DNA of 64,000 nt, taken from NCBI GenBank assembly GCA_902786265.1, contig CADACE010000007.1, positions 1-64,000 of the forward strand, in the 5' to 3' direction. This document shows positions 24,084 through 32,498 of the stretch, piece after piece. The stretch comes from an uncultured Chloroflexota bacterium (GTDB lineage: Bacteria > Chloroflexota > Anaerolineae > Anaerolineales > Anaerolineaceae). The number at the start of each line of letters is the position of its first letter. Position 1 is the first letter of the stretch. The position numbers were made by a program, and so were the translations under genes. The notes beneath the pieces were generated by a model that made no database searches, was not told where the DNA came from, and was given only the letters and a program-made list of their open reading frames with translations.

Positions 24084-24212
24084 CATTGTTTTGATTTTTT
24101 CATATTCACAATTATATTCATAATAATCAGAAAAAATTGGATTAAACTGTATGTCCACGATAAAATAGTAACAAAGTACCGGAAAACCGGATGCGAAGAA
24201 AGAGAGTACACA

Positions 24213-25301
24213 ATGATCAATATTGCGAAACCGTTGATGGGTGCTGAAGAAAAACAGGCAGTGCTGGATGTTCTGGATTCCGGCATGATCGCCTGCGGAA
24301 GCATTGTGAGTGAATTTGAAAAAGAATTTGCCGAATACCTCGGCATTGAATACTGCACGGCGACTACGTCCGGGACGACCGCGCTGGAAGTAGGTCTGCG
24401 GGCACTGGGGATCGGGAAGGGTGATACCGTCATTACCACACCTTTTTCCTTTATCGCCTCGACCAATTCCATTATTTATACCGGAGCAACACCGGTATTC
24501 GCGGAAATCGATCCGGATACTTTCCTGATCGATCCGGGTTCCATTGAAAAGGCGCTGGAGGAGCATCCGGAGGCCAAAGCTTTGCTGATCGTCCATCTTT
24601 TCGGGCTGGCCTGCGACATGGACGCGATCATGGAGATCGTCCGCAAACATGACCTGCTCCTGATCGAAGACTGTGCACAGGCTCACGGCGCGGAATGGAA
24701 GGGGAAGAAGGCCGGGACCTTTGGGAACGTCGGCTGCTTCAGCTTCTATCCTACCAAGAACATGACGACCTCCGAAGGCGGTGCGGTGGTGACCCATGAC
24801 GCGGAAACGAACCGCAAGTGCCGCCTGCTGATCAACCATGGCATGGAAGTCCGCTATCATCACGATGAGATCGGTTATAACTACCGCATGACCAACATCT
24901 GCGGTGCCATCGGCCGCTGCCAGCTGAAAAAACTCGAAGGCTTCAACCGGACCCGCCGGGCTCATGCCGCTTATCTGAACGAACATATCTGCAATCCGCT
25001 GATCGAAACACCGGTGGAACCGGAAGGCGCTAAGCACGTGTTCCATCAGTACACGGTCAAGGTCGCGCTCGGTCAGCGTGACGCTTTCCTCAAGCATCTG
25101 GAAGCAAACGGCGTCGGTTACGGTGTTTTCTATCCGCTTTCCATCCCGGAGCAGAAATGCTATGAGCAGATGGGCTTCCAGACCGAATGGCCGGTAACGG
25201 ATACCGTCAAGCAGCAGGTCGTCTCCCTGCCCGTCCATCCGGGTCTGACGGATGAAGAAGTGGCTGAAGTAGCGCGTGTAGTCAACAGTTTCAGGGGGTA
25301 A
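24213..25301 (+). CDS. DegT/DnrJ/EryC1 nucleotide-sugar aminotransferase
   Basis: 362 residues. The PLP-binding Lys is in FSFYPTKNMTTSEGG (about 184); TATTSGTTALEVGLRALGIG and LIEDCAQAHGAEWKG are family blocks. It is closest in style to WbpE/DesV-like sugar aminotransferases, which transaminate a keto sugar on a nucleotide carrier. The start MINIAKPLMG follows GAAAGAGAG; longer in-frame starts run through the palindromic promoter. It is followed after 2 nt by the matching acetyltransferase, as in pathways to acetamido or diacetamido surface sugars. The dehydrogenase steps are not in the window. Confidence 0.85.
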   Translation: MINIAKPLMGAEEKQAVLDVLDSGMIACGSIVSEFEKEFAEYLGIEYCTATTSGTTALEVGLRALGIGKGDTVITTPFSFIASTNSIIYTGATPVFAEIDPDTFLIDPGSIEKALEEHPEAKALLIVHLFGLACDMDAIMEIVRKHDLLLIEDCAQAHGAEWKGKKAGTFGNVGCFSFYPTKNMTTSEGGAVVTHDAETNRKCRLLINHGMEVRYHHDEIGYNYRMTNICGAIGRCQLKKLEGFNRTRRAHAAYLNEHICNPLIETPVEPEGAKHVFHQYTVKVALGQRDAFLKHLEANGVGYGVFYPLSIPEQKCYEQMGFQTEWPVTDTVKQQVVSLPVHPGLTDEEVAEVARVVNSFRG

Positions 25302-25303
25302 GC

Positions 25304-25846
25304 ATGAGCGTTTATATTGACCCGACAGCACAAGTATCCGATAAAGCGAAAATCGGTGACGGAACAAAGATCTGGATCAATGTCCAGGTCCGGGAAGAAG
25401 CGGAGATCGGTACCAACTGTATCATCTCCAAAGATGTTTATATTGACCATGCCGTGAAAATCGGGAACAACGTCAAGGTTCAGAACGGTGTTTCGGTCTA
25501 TAACGGTGTGACCGTGGAAGACGATGTCTTTATCGGCCCGAATGCCGCGTTCACCAATGATTACTATCCCCGTGCCTGCAATCCGGACTGGGAAGTTTCG
25601 GAAACAAGAGTTGAAAAAGGCGCGTCCATCGGCGCGAATGCCACAGTCGTGTGCCGCCATACACTGGGCCGCTACTGCATGGTCGGGGCAGGCTCGGTCG
25701 TTGTGGATGATGTCCCACCCTATACGCTGGTGGTCGGCAATCCTGCCCGCCCGATCCGCAAAGTCTGCCGCTGCGGAACGCCTGTCGGTGAGGATCTGGT
25801 CTGCCCGAAATGCGGGTTTGACCTTCATACCGATGGCATTTCCTGA
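25304..25846 (+). CDS. Hexapeptide-repeat (left-handed beta-helix) sugar N-acetyltransferase, WbpD-like
   Basis: 180 residues. Hexapeptide repeats run from about 5 to 150 (IDPTAQVSDKAKIGDGTKIW, CIISKDVYIDHAVKIGNNVK, GAGSVVVDDVPPYTLVVGNP). A C-terminal zinc ribbon follows (CRCGTPVGEDLVCPKCG). It acetylates the amine placed by the adjacent aminotransferase, using acetyl-CoA. Only 2 nt separate the genes, so they are translationally coupled. A terminator follows at 25917-25946. Confidence 0.88.
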   Translation: MSVYIDPTAQVSDKAKIGDGTKIWINVQVREEAEIGTNCIISKDVYIDHAVKIGNNVKVQNGVSVYNGVTVEDDVFIGPNAAFTNDYYPRACNPDWEVSETRVEKGASIGANATVVCRHTLGRYCMVGAGSVVVDDVPPYTLVVGNPARPIRKVCRCGTPVGEDLVCPKCGFDLHTDGIS

Positions 25847-25916
25847 CAAGGTGCCGCGGTCCTGAGCTCTATGTCATAAAATCATATCAATTGACACATT
25901 GAAAACATGATTAAAG

Positions 25917-25946
25917 ACAGTTTCTTGAAAAAGGAGCTGTTTTTTT
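25917..25946 (+). terminator. Rho-independent terminator after the sugar-modification pair
   Basis: ACAGTTTCTT pairs fully (two GU wobbles) with AAGGAGCTGT around a GAAA tetraloop, followed by TTTTTTA. Confidence 0.75.
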
Positions 25947-25947
25947 A

Positions 25948-25992
25948 TTGAAATTTAAAATGATTCATGTTAAAGTTATGTAAACCTTTACG
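25948..25992 (+). promoter_or_regulatory. ABC-operon promoter with LacI-type operator
   Basis: TTGAAA (25948-25953), a 17-nt spacer and TAAAGT (25971-25976) form a fair promoter. At the expected start site lies TGTAAACCTTTACG (25979-25992), an inverted repeat very like the operators of LacI-family repressors. No LacI-type gene is in the window. Confidence 0.45.
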
Positions 25993-26064
25993 TTGGAAAA
26001 AGGTCATAGTTTTCAATTTCAGGACCGATTGCGGTTCTCCACAGATTCTGAAGAGGAGATCAAT

Positions 26065-26952
26065 ATGGAGGAAAACAAAACGGCAAACGATATACAGCAA
26101 ACCGAGCGAACGGTCAATCCCTATTCCGCAAAGGCTGTCAAACGGGCTTTAGGAAGAAAAAGAATCGGAGAACTGGCGATTCTTTTCGTCTTCATGTTGT
26201 TCTTCTACGGTCCGCTGATCCACGCGTTTATGCTGGCTTTCGCCAATGTTTACGCGCAAGGGGATATCATCCCCTCGGAATGGGGCTTTCACTGGTGGGA
26301 ATACATTCTGAACCAGCAGAACATCCCGAGGTCCATTTTCAATTCTTTCCTCTTTGCATTTTCCTCGACCGGTCTTTCCATGCTGATCTGTATCCCGGCA
26401 GCCTATGTGCTGGCGCGTTTCAAGTTTAAAGGCCGCAAGCTGATCATGTTCTCGTTCCTGATCGGGAACGCGTTCCCGAAAATCGGTATGTACACGGCTA
26501 TCGGTATCATTTACTATAAAATCGGTTTGATGGGTACATTCTTCGGCGTTTTGCTGATCCATATGCTCGGCACGACGATGGAAATGATCTGGCTGCCTGC
26601 CGGTTCCTTCCGCAGTGTCCCGAAGCACCAGGAAGAGGCTGCCCGGGATGCCGGAGCCGGTCCGGTCCGGACCTTCTTCTCGGTCACACTGCCGATCGCC
26701 TGGCCGGGGATCGTTGTCGCGGCAATGCACGCGTTCATCGGGTCCCTCGGTGAAAGTGTCGGTACACTGCTGGTCGGTCTTCCGCAGTGGCGTACGATGA
26801 TGACGGAAATGTATGGCGTTATCCTTGACTTCCCCGCTACCGCAGGTGCGGTGTTCGCGATCATCATTGTGGTCCCGAATATGATCCTGCTGTGGATCAT
26901 GCGGAAATATGTCAGTGCGGATACGATGGCTAAAGGTTTCAAGATGGGCTAA
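26065..26952 (+). CDS. ABC transporter permease
   Basis: 295 residues with about six membrane helices. The binding-protein-dependent permease signature EEAARDAGAGPVRTFFSVTLP (the EAA loop that contacts the ATPase) is at about 190-210. AAGAGGAG sets the start at 26065. It is first gene of a four-gene importer: permease, ATPase, binding protein, permease. Family style is that of the spermidine/putrescine and iron(III) group; the cargo is not resolved. Confidence 0.85.
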   Translation: MEENKTANDIQQTERTVNPYSAKAVKRALGRKRIGELAILFVFMLFFYGPLIHAFMLAFANVYAQGDIIPSEWGFHWWEYILNQQNIPRSIFNSFLFAFSSTGLSMLICIPAAYVLARFKFKGRKLIMFSFLIGNAFPKIGMYTAIGIIYYKIGLMGTFFGVLLIHMLGTTMEMIWLPAGSFRSVPKHQEEAARDAGAGPVRTFFSVTLPIAWPGIVVAAMHAFIGSLGESVGTLLVGLPQWRTMMTEMYGVILDFPATAGAVFAIIIVVPNMILLWIMRKYVSADTMAKGFKMG

Positions 26953-26970
26953 TCCCTTGGGAGAGATAAT

Positions 26971-27945
26971 ATGGACGATACGATCAAACTCAGTGTAATT
27001 AACATGACCAAGCTTTACGGCAATGGTGACGGCGTGAAAAATGTGGATCTGGATGTTCACACCGGTGAACTGGTAACATTGCTCGGCCCTTCCGGGTGCG
27101 GTAAGACGACCATCCTGCGGACGATCGGCGGGTTTATTGACCTGACCGACGGCGATATCACGATTGACGGCAAATCGATCATCACCCTGCCGCCGGAAAA
27201 ACGCCCGACCTCCATGGTCTTCCAGAGCTACAACCTTTGGCCGCACATGACAGTCCATGACAATCTTGAATTCGGTTTGAAGCTGCGCAAGATCCCGAAG
27301 GAGACCCGCGAGCAGAAGATCGCTGAAGGGCTGAGACTCGTCAAAATGAGCGGATTTGAGAAAAAGTATCCCGGACAGATGTCCGGCGGTCAGCAGCAGC
27401 GTATCGCGATCGCCCGTTCGCTGATCCTGGAACCGGAAGTGCTGCTCCTGGATGAACCGTTCTCCGCGCTGGATGCCAAGATCCGCATGGAGATGCGTGA
27501 AGAACTGCGCAAGATCCAGACCGACCTGAATATCACCGTTATCTTCGTGACCCATGACCAGGAAGAGGCGATGATGCTTTCCGACCGCATTGTGGTCATG
27601 TCCAAGGGACATATCGAACAGCAGGGAACGCCGCGCCAGATCTATGACAACCCGGTGAGCCGCTTTGTTGCCGGATTTATCGGTGAGATGAACTTCCTGG
27701 ATGACGGAGACGGCAAACAGATCGCGGTACGTCCGGAGCATATCGCTGTGACGAAGGGGACCGGCGGCATTCTGGACGGAACTGTCCGGACCGTCATGAT
27801 GCTTGGTCACTACCTGGAAATGACGCTGGATACAGAAAAAGGTCTTGTGAAAGTCTATATCACTTCCGATCAGGCCAACCAGTTCGAAAAGGGTGATCAT
27901 GTCACGCTGAATTTCGACCATACCTACAGCTATAACAAGGAATAG
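26971..27945 (+). CDS. ABC transporter ATP-binding protein (PotA/FbpC-like)
   Basis: 324 residues. Walker A GPSGCGKTT (about 39-47), Q-loop FQSYNLWP, signature MSGGQQQRIAIARS (about 136-149), Walker B VLLLDEP and the H-loop HDQEEAM are all present. A TOBE-like C-terminal domain (about 245-324) begins IAVRPEHIAV. It powers the importer encoded around it. It sits 18 bp after the first permease; a family C repeat separates it from the binding-protein gene. Confidence 0.93.
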   Translation: MDDTIKLSVINMTKLYGNGDGVKNVDLDVHTGELVTLLGPSGCGKTTILRTIGGFIDLTDGDITIDGKSIITLPPEKRPTSMVFQSYNLWPHMTVHDNLEFGLKLRKIPKETREQKIAEGLRLVKMSGFEKKYPGQMSGGQQQRIAIARSLILEPEVLLLDEPFSALDAKIRMEMREELRKIQTDLNITVIFVTHDQEEAMMLSDRIVVMSKGHIEQQGTPRQIYDNPVSRFVAGFIGEMNFLDDGDGKQIAVRPEHIAVTKGTGGILDGTVRTVMMLGHYLEMTLDTEKGLVKVYITSDQANQFEKGDHVTLNFDHTYSYNKE

Positions 27946-27949
27946 CGGA

Positions 27950-28020
27950 TGTCAGGGAGCAGTGATCGGGAGTCAGGATGACAAACACTGAAACCTGAAT
28001 CCTGACCCCTGAATTCTGAA
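27950..28020. repeat. Family C repeat inside the ABC operon
   Basis: GTCAGGAT (27972-27979) and ATCCTGAC (27999-28006) are inverted, with CTGAAACCTGAATCCTGACC text as at 59768-59850. It may form a hairpin that tunes expression between the ATPase and the binding-protein gene. Confidence 0.5.
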
Positions 28021-28069
28021 ATGGTAAAAGCAGGGGCTCTCCCTGTTCAAAGATATAAAGGAGAAAATA

Positions 28070-29230
28070 ATGAAAAAAGCTTTATTGTTAGTCCTGGCAA
28101 TCGTGACTGTTCTGTCCGTTTGCACGACCGTCTTCGCTGACGATCTTCCGACCATCAAATTCTGGACCACCGGTTCTCAGAATGTTCAGGATGTCTTCAC
28201 TGAAGTTGTGAACGCTTACAACGCCAAGGAAGACCGCACCGCCAACGTGGAACTGATGATGATCCTCTCCGGTACCGGTGACACCAATGTCCGCTCCCGC
28301 TACATCGCTGCCTACAAGGCCGGCAACACCAGCGATTTCGACATCATCGCTGAAAACGGCGCTGATTACCTGATCTACTTCCAGGAAGCCGAACAGGAAG
28401 GTATCGCTGATGCGGAAAATCTGTTCATCGATCTCGATTTCGACAAGATGCCGAACTTCGCGAACGTTAAGATGGTCCCGTGTGTTTATCCTGAAAAATT
28501 CGTCCCCTATCGCGGCACCACCGTCGTCTTCGACTATGATTCCGCCAAGGTTCCGGAACCCCCGCAGACCTGGGATGAACTCGTTGAATGGATGAAAGCC
28601 AACCCCGGCAAATTCGTCTACAACAGCCCCTCCACCGGCGGCGCAGGCAAATCCTTCGTCACTGCTGCCATCTATCGTCTGATCGACGACCCGGATGCCT
28701 TCAAGAATGCCGGCGACCCGAAGTACCAGGATATGTATGATGCCGGTTTCGAATGGCTCGAAATGATCCACCCCTACATCTACAGCTCCGGCGGCCACGT
28801 ACAGTACGCCGTGAAGAACCAGGGTGCTCTGGACCTGCTCGCCCAGGGTGAAGCCTGGATGTGCCCTGCCTGGGCTGACGGCACGCTCTCCGCTCTGGAA
28901 AACAAGACCCTGCCGGAAACCGTCAAGATGTATCAGCTCTCCGACCTGTCCCTGACCGGTTCCGACGTTGATATGGGTATCTGCTCCACCTCCCAGCACA
29001 TCGACGAAGCTTATGATTTCATGAACTTCGTTGTCAGCCCGGAAGCCCAGCAGATCTTCGTCGAAGTCATGAAGGCCGTCCCGGTCATCGATGCCGGACT
29101 GCTGGAACCGTCTCCGTCTGTTGAAGCTGTTTCCAAACTGAATCCTGCTGATTTCAACATCGTTTCCACCGGCGCCAATGAAACCGTCATCAACGACCGC
29201 TGGGCCGAAGATATTGAAACACTTGACTAA
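28070..29230 (+). CDS. ABC transporter substrate-binding protein (family 1, iron/polyamine-like)
   Basis: 386 residues. Signal peptide MKKALLLVLAIVTVLSVCTTVFA (1-23) without a lipobox at the end, so secreted or membrane anchored by other means. The mature part has the two-lobe fold of extracellular solute-binding proteins (LPTIKFWTTGSQNVQDVFTE; PPQTWDELVEWMKANPGKFV; MNFVVSPEAQQIF). Codon choice is markedly biased to C-ending codons, as in strongly expressed genes. AAAGGAG precedes the ATG. The ligand is unknown. Confidence 0.85.
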   Translation: MKKALLLVLAIVTVLSVCTTVFADDLPTIKFWTTGSQNVQDVFTEVVNAYNAKEDRTANVELMMILSGTGDTNVRSRYIAAYKAGNTSDFDIIAENGADYLIYFQEAEQEGIADAENLFIDLDFDKMPNFANVKMVPCVYPEKFVPYRGTTVVFDYDSAKVPEPPQTWDELVEWMKANPGKFVYNSPSTGGAGKSFVTAAIYRLIDDPDAFKNAGDPKYQDMYDAGFEWLEMIHPYIYSSGGHVQYAVKNQGALDLLAQGEAWMCPAWADGTLSALENKTLPETVKMYQLSDLSLTGSDVDMGICSTSQHIDEAYDFMNFVVSPEAQQIFVEVMKAVPVIDAGLLEPSPSVEAVSKLNPADFNIVSTGANETVINDRWAEDIETLD

Positions 29231-29250
29231 TCAATAATTTATGTTGTTAG

Positions 29251-29287
29251 ATTTCGGGCGGGTTTCCGCCCGCCCGAAATATTTCTT
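29251..29287 (+). terminator. Intercistronic hairpin after the binding-protein gene
   Basis: ATTTCGGGCGGG (29251-29262) pairs exactly with CCCGCCCGAAAT (29269-29280), loop of 6 nt, then ATTTCTT. It is probably a partial terminator or 3' stabiliser that lets the binding protein be made in excess over the downstream permease. Confidence 0.75.
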
Positions 29288-29310
29288 GTTCGCTGAGGGA
29301 TAGAGAGGTA

Positions 29311-30186
29311 ATGATGAAACAGACATCAAAAACCAATTGGAAAACGACATTGTTCATTATCGGGGCGCTGACGCCGGCGATGCTGGTTTCGCTGGGGCTG
29401 GTGGTTTACCCGATGATCAACCAGATCATCAGAAGTTTCAAGGATCCCAAAGAAGGTACCTTTACCTTTGACAACTACGTTTACCTCTTCACGAATAAGA
29501 TTTCCAGCAGGGCGATCTGGTACACGGTCGAGATTTCCGTCCTGACCGTTTTGCTCACGATCAGCATCTCTTACCTGCTGGCGATGTACCTGCGCTTCTC
29601 GAATTCGAAGATCTCTAAATCCATCGGCAATATGTATCTGCTCCCGCGCTTTATCCCGAGCCTGGTGGCGGTTTACGCGATGAAACAGATCATTTCCGAT
29701 TCCGGTTTTCTGAACCGCGTCAGTCTGCTTTTCGATGAGAACAGCGCGCTTTATAATTTCAAACCCGGGATGCTCTACAACACAAAGGGTATCCTTTTCA
29801 TGAACTGCTGGTTCAACATCCCGTTCGCGACCATGATCATTGTCGCGGCCCTGGCGGGCATCTCCGAATCCGTCGTTGAAAGCGCACAGGATGTCGGAGC
29901 CGGGAAAGCCCTCATATTCTTTAAGATCATTCTTCCGCTCTCCTACAAAGACGTTCTGATCGCCGCGACCTTCGTCTTTATGAGCAACATCTCCTCATTC
30001 ACGACACCGTATTTGATCGGTGCTTCCCAGAGAAAGATGCTTGGTGTTTACCTGCGTGAACAATTCGGCAGAGGCAAATACGAGATCGCTGCCGCCACTT
30101 CCGTGATCATCTTCATCCTGTGTTCCATCTCCGCTGTCGTCTACCTGTACACGAACATGAAGGAACAGGCCTGGGAAGAAAACTAA
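29311..30186 (+). CDS. ABC transporter permease
   Basis: 291 residues, about six membrane helices. The EAA loop is ESAQDVGAGKALIFFKIILP (about 190-209). It pairs with the permease at 26065 to make the heterodimeric channel. The ATG at 29311 follows GAGAGG; a second ATG lies one codon later. It is the last gene of the operon and is closed by a strong terminator. Confidence 0.85.
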   Translation: MMKQTSKTNWKTTLFIIGALTPAMLVSLGLVVYPMINQIIRSFKDPKEGTFTFDNYVYLFTNKISSRAIWYTVEISVLTVLLTISISYLLAMYLRFSNSKISKSIGNMYLLPRFIPSLVAVYAMKQIISDSGFLNRVSLLFDENSALYNFKPGMLYNTKGILFMNCWFNIPFATMIIVAALAGISESVVESAQDVGAGKALIFFKIILPLSYKDVLIAATFVFMSNISSFTTPYLIGASQRKMLGVYLREQFGRGKYEIAAATSVIIFILCSISAVVYLYTNMKEQAWEEN

Positions 30187-30210
30187 ACCTTTCTGAAACC
30201 GAAAATTCCG

Positions 30211-30248
30211 ATCCGGCTCCACGATTTTTCGGGAGCCGGATTTTTTAT
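30211..30248 (+). terminator. Rho-independent terminator of the ABC operon
   Basis: ATCCGGCTCC (30211-30220) pairs with GGAGCCGGAT (30232-30241), followed by TTTTTTA. Confidence 0.88.
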
Positions 30249-30257
30249 GCGGGAATA

Positions 30258-30510
30258 AATGGCGCGCGCAGGTGATAGATCCGCGTGCTTTACTATAGCG
30301 TCGAACGACCCAGACACGCACGCGAATCTGTCTCCTGTGCTCAGAGATGAGCGCTGTGGGTTGTTCCTGACGCACGGAGGAAAGGTTAACGCTGCTCTGC
30401 CCGGCCGATAGTTAAGCCTGGGTAAAGCACAGAAGACAGGTCTGCGGGCGCTTCTGGGCAGAGCGGTGTCAGTGTATAGCCCGCAGACCTGTCATCTGTA
30501 CGCAGGAATT
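30258..30510. repeat. Family A repeat, inverted copy
   Basis: GCAGGTGATAGATCCGCGTG followed by CTTTACTATAGCG is the reverse complement of the CGCTATGGTAAAGCACGCGG block of the units at 1-540; CGCGAATCTGTC and AGACAGGTCTGCGG also match. It fills the space between the ABC terminator and the next operon. No gene seen in 30250-30640. Confidence 0.7.
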
Positions 30511-30646
30511 CGACCTGAAGGAAGGCAATCATGCAATCTCCTGTTCGTGATTGATAATGCTGTAAAATTTGGGTAGGTATGAGGCATAATTATATGGGTA
30601 CAGTCCCGTGAAGGGACAGCCCCCGATTGTGGGAGGATTTTCATCT

Positions 30647-31138
30647 ATGATCACTTTACTTGACCGCCGCGTCGTCCTGCATCCTGAACATAATAAAACC
30701 AACATTGATATCCCGTTCCTGATCCCGGAAGCATATCACGCGTTGTTCATCCGCACCGCCTATTCTCCCAAGATCGTGGCCGATGAAGAATTCGCCCGGA
30801 AGCAGATCGAAGCCGGGGTTGCCCGATATATTCCGGAATCCGCCCGGGAGAAATTCGGACAGTGGCGGGATTACCTGCCGGTGGTGAATTTCATTACCTT
30901 ATCTGTAGACTGTGAAGAGGAATATATCGGATGCGCACACCGGCACTCTCCGGTGATGGATCACATCATTTCGGCGGAATATTCCTCTGCGGGGTTTATC
31001 CGTCACGCGGTCACTCCCGGGACGTGGAAATGCGTATTGAACTGCCACGCGGTGGTGGATGAGACTGTGACCTACAGCCTGCAGGTTTTCGGCGCAGATA
31101 AGAATGAGGAGCTCCATGATCACGTACAAGCCTTTTGA
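30647..31138 (+). CDS. Hypothetical protein coupled to a PHP-domain hydrolase
   Basis: 163 residues, no signal peptide. The sequence alternates beta-rich segments (MITLLDRRVVLHPEHN, NIDIPFLIPEAYHALFIRTA, YSLQVFGADKNEELHDH), suggesting a beta-sandwich. I do not recognise the family. GGGAGGA lies before the chosen ATG. The end overlaps the next gene by 23 nt, so the two products are probably a functional pair; such small proteins accompany CehA/McbA-type hydrolases in other genomes as far as I recall (inference). Confidence 0.6.
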   Translation: MITLLDRRVVLHPEHNKTNIDIPFLIPEAYHALFIRTAYSPKIVADEEFARKQIEAGVARYIPESAREKFGQWRDYLPVVNFITLSVDCEEEYIGCAHRHSPVMDHIISAEYSSAGFIRHAVTPGTWKCVLNCHAVVDETVTYSLQVFGADKNEELHDHVQAF

Positions 31139-32090
31139 GATGCATACCCATACCTACAACAGCGACGGGCGCTTTACACTGGAAGAATTATGCGATGCCG
31201 CGAAAGCTTATGAGTATCAGGGCATTGCCCTGACGGACCATAACACAACCTCGGGCTTTGACGGTCTGCCGGAAACGCCTGTCATCAACGGCATACCGGT
31301 GATCCGCGGGATCGAATGGACCACCTTCTTCGGGCACATGCAGGTGCTTTACGCCGAAAAATTCGTTGACTGGCGCAGGGCGAAACCGGAAACGATCGAT
31401 GATTTTACCGCGCAGATCAAGGCAGCCAATGGCATTGTCGGCGTCGTCCATCCCTTTGAAGTCGGGAGTCCGATGTGCACCGGCTGTTATTTTGATTTTA
31501 AAGTGCAAAAATGGGAAAATGTGGACTATATTGAAGTCTGGTCAAAAGCCGAGCCTACCAGGCGTTATGAGACTCCGCTGGCTCTGGCGATGTGGACGGA
31601 CCTGCTGAACCGGGGATACCGTCTGGCAGTTACCGCGGGCAGGGACTGGCATTGGGAGAAGAAAAAACAGCACGCGGCGGCAACCTATATCGGGCTGGAG
31701 GACGGCATCGTTTCCGCCCGGACCGTGCGTGATGCCTTCCGTAACGGCCGGACTTATCTTACCTGCGGACCCCGCATGGATATTACCCTCCGGCAGGGAG
31801 ACGCGGCATATGAGATCGGTCAGACGGTGGAGCCGGGCTGCTGCCGCCTTACGGTCAGCCTGGACCGGAATGAACGCCGGAAAGTCTGGGAGGAGTTCGG
31901 CATTACCCCCCGTGAATTGCGTATCGTGATGAACGGCGAAACGGTCTGTTCAGCGGATTGTTTGAACGGGGATGACTTTTCTTTTGATTTCACCGCGCAA
32001 AAGGGCTGGTTCCGCCTTGAGATGTACGGGGACGCGCTCGGAGAAAACGGTAAACAGCTTGGATTGAGCAGCCCGTTTTATTGTAAGTGA
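31116..32090 (+). CDS. PHP-domain metallohydrolase, CehA/McbA-like
   Basis: 324 residues. The PHP signature is complete at the N-terminus: EMHTHTYNSDGRFTLEELCD gives the HxH and Asp, ALTDHNTTSGF the next His. GVVHPFEVG and TAGRDWHWEKK hold later metal ligands. These enzymes cleave phosphoester or carbamate bonds with two or three metals. GAGGAGC inside the upstream gene serves as ribosome-binding site for the ATG at 31116. The substrate is unknown. Confidence 0.8.
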   Translation: MITYKPFEMHTHTYNSDGRFTLEELCDAAKAYEYQGIALTDHNTTSGFDGLPETPVINGIPVIRGIEWTTFFGHMQVLYAEKFVDWRRAKPETIDDFTAQIKAANGIVGVVHPFEVGSPMCTGCYFDFKVQKWENVDYIEVWSKAEPTRRYETPLALAMWTDLLNRGYRLAVTAGRDWHWEKKKQHAAATYIGLEDGIVSARTVRDAFRNGRTYLTCGPRMDITLRQGDAAYEIGQTVEPGCCRLTVSLDRNERRKVWEEFGITPRELRIVMNGETVCSADCLNGDDFSFDFTAQKGWFRLEMYGDALGENGKQLGLSSPFYCK

Positions 32091-32200
32091 TCATATATTT
32101 CATCGAGTGACATGTTTTCCGTTTGAAAATATGTGTGAGACGCGTGAAAACAGGGTGAGAATGTTTCCGGGTCATGCAAAATAAGGAAAAAATAATGATT

Positions 32201-32231
32201 TTGTTGTTTGCTGTACTTTTTCTGGTATAAT
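32201..32231 (+). promoter_or_regulatory. Promoter of the tRNA-Val gene
   Basis: TATAAT at 32226-32231 with a TTGTTT (32204-32209, 16-nt spacer) or TTGTTG (32201-32206, 19-nt spacer) upstream, ending 11 bp before the tRNA. Confidence 0.6.
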
Positions 32232-32242
32232 GAAGAATCGTT

Positions 32243-32318
32243 GGGCGCGTAGCTCAGTTGGTTAGAGCGCTTGTATCACACACAAGAGGTTTCGGGGGTT
32301 CGAGTCCCTCCGCGCCCA
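32243..32318 (+). tRNA. tRNA-Val (anticodon CAC)
   Basis: The acceptor stem GGGCGCG/CGCGCCC, D arm GCTC...GAGC, anticodon stem CTTGT/ACAAG and T arm with GGTTCGAG all pair. The anticodon loop ATCACAC places U33 before CAC, reading GUG. CCA is not encoded. The variable loop (AGGTTTC, 7 nt) is two longer than usual. A promoter and a terminator flank it, so it is transcribed alone. Confidence 0.93.
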
Positions 32319-32326
32319 CAGTCCCG

Positions 32327-32352
32327 AAAAGAAGATCATTCTTCTTTTTTTG
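32327..32352 (+). terminator. Terminator of the tRNA-Val gene
   Basis: AAAAGAAGA (32327-32335) pairs with TCTTCTTTT (32340-32348) around a TCAT loop and runs into more T. Confidence 0.75.
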
Positions 32353-32498
32353 TTTTAAAGGCACCGGCAGATATGAGACTCTGCTGCTTCTGCCGCCTTC
32401 CGGACTTGGATCGTAACAAAAAATGTAATATTGTTTTGTTTTCTCTCCTGCTTTCACAACAGAGAATTTATAATACTGACTTTGAACAGGTCCTTTCA

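Noticed and set aside
26149..27921. 590-codon minus-strand frame opposite the ABC permease and ATPase genes
   Set aside because: Composition (His/Asp/Arg rich) and full overlap with two well-supported genes mark it as a shadow.
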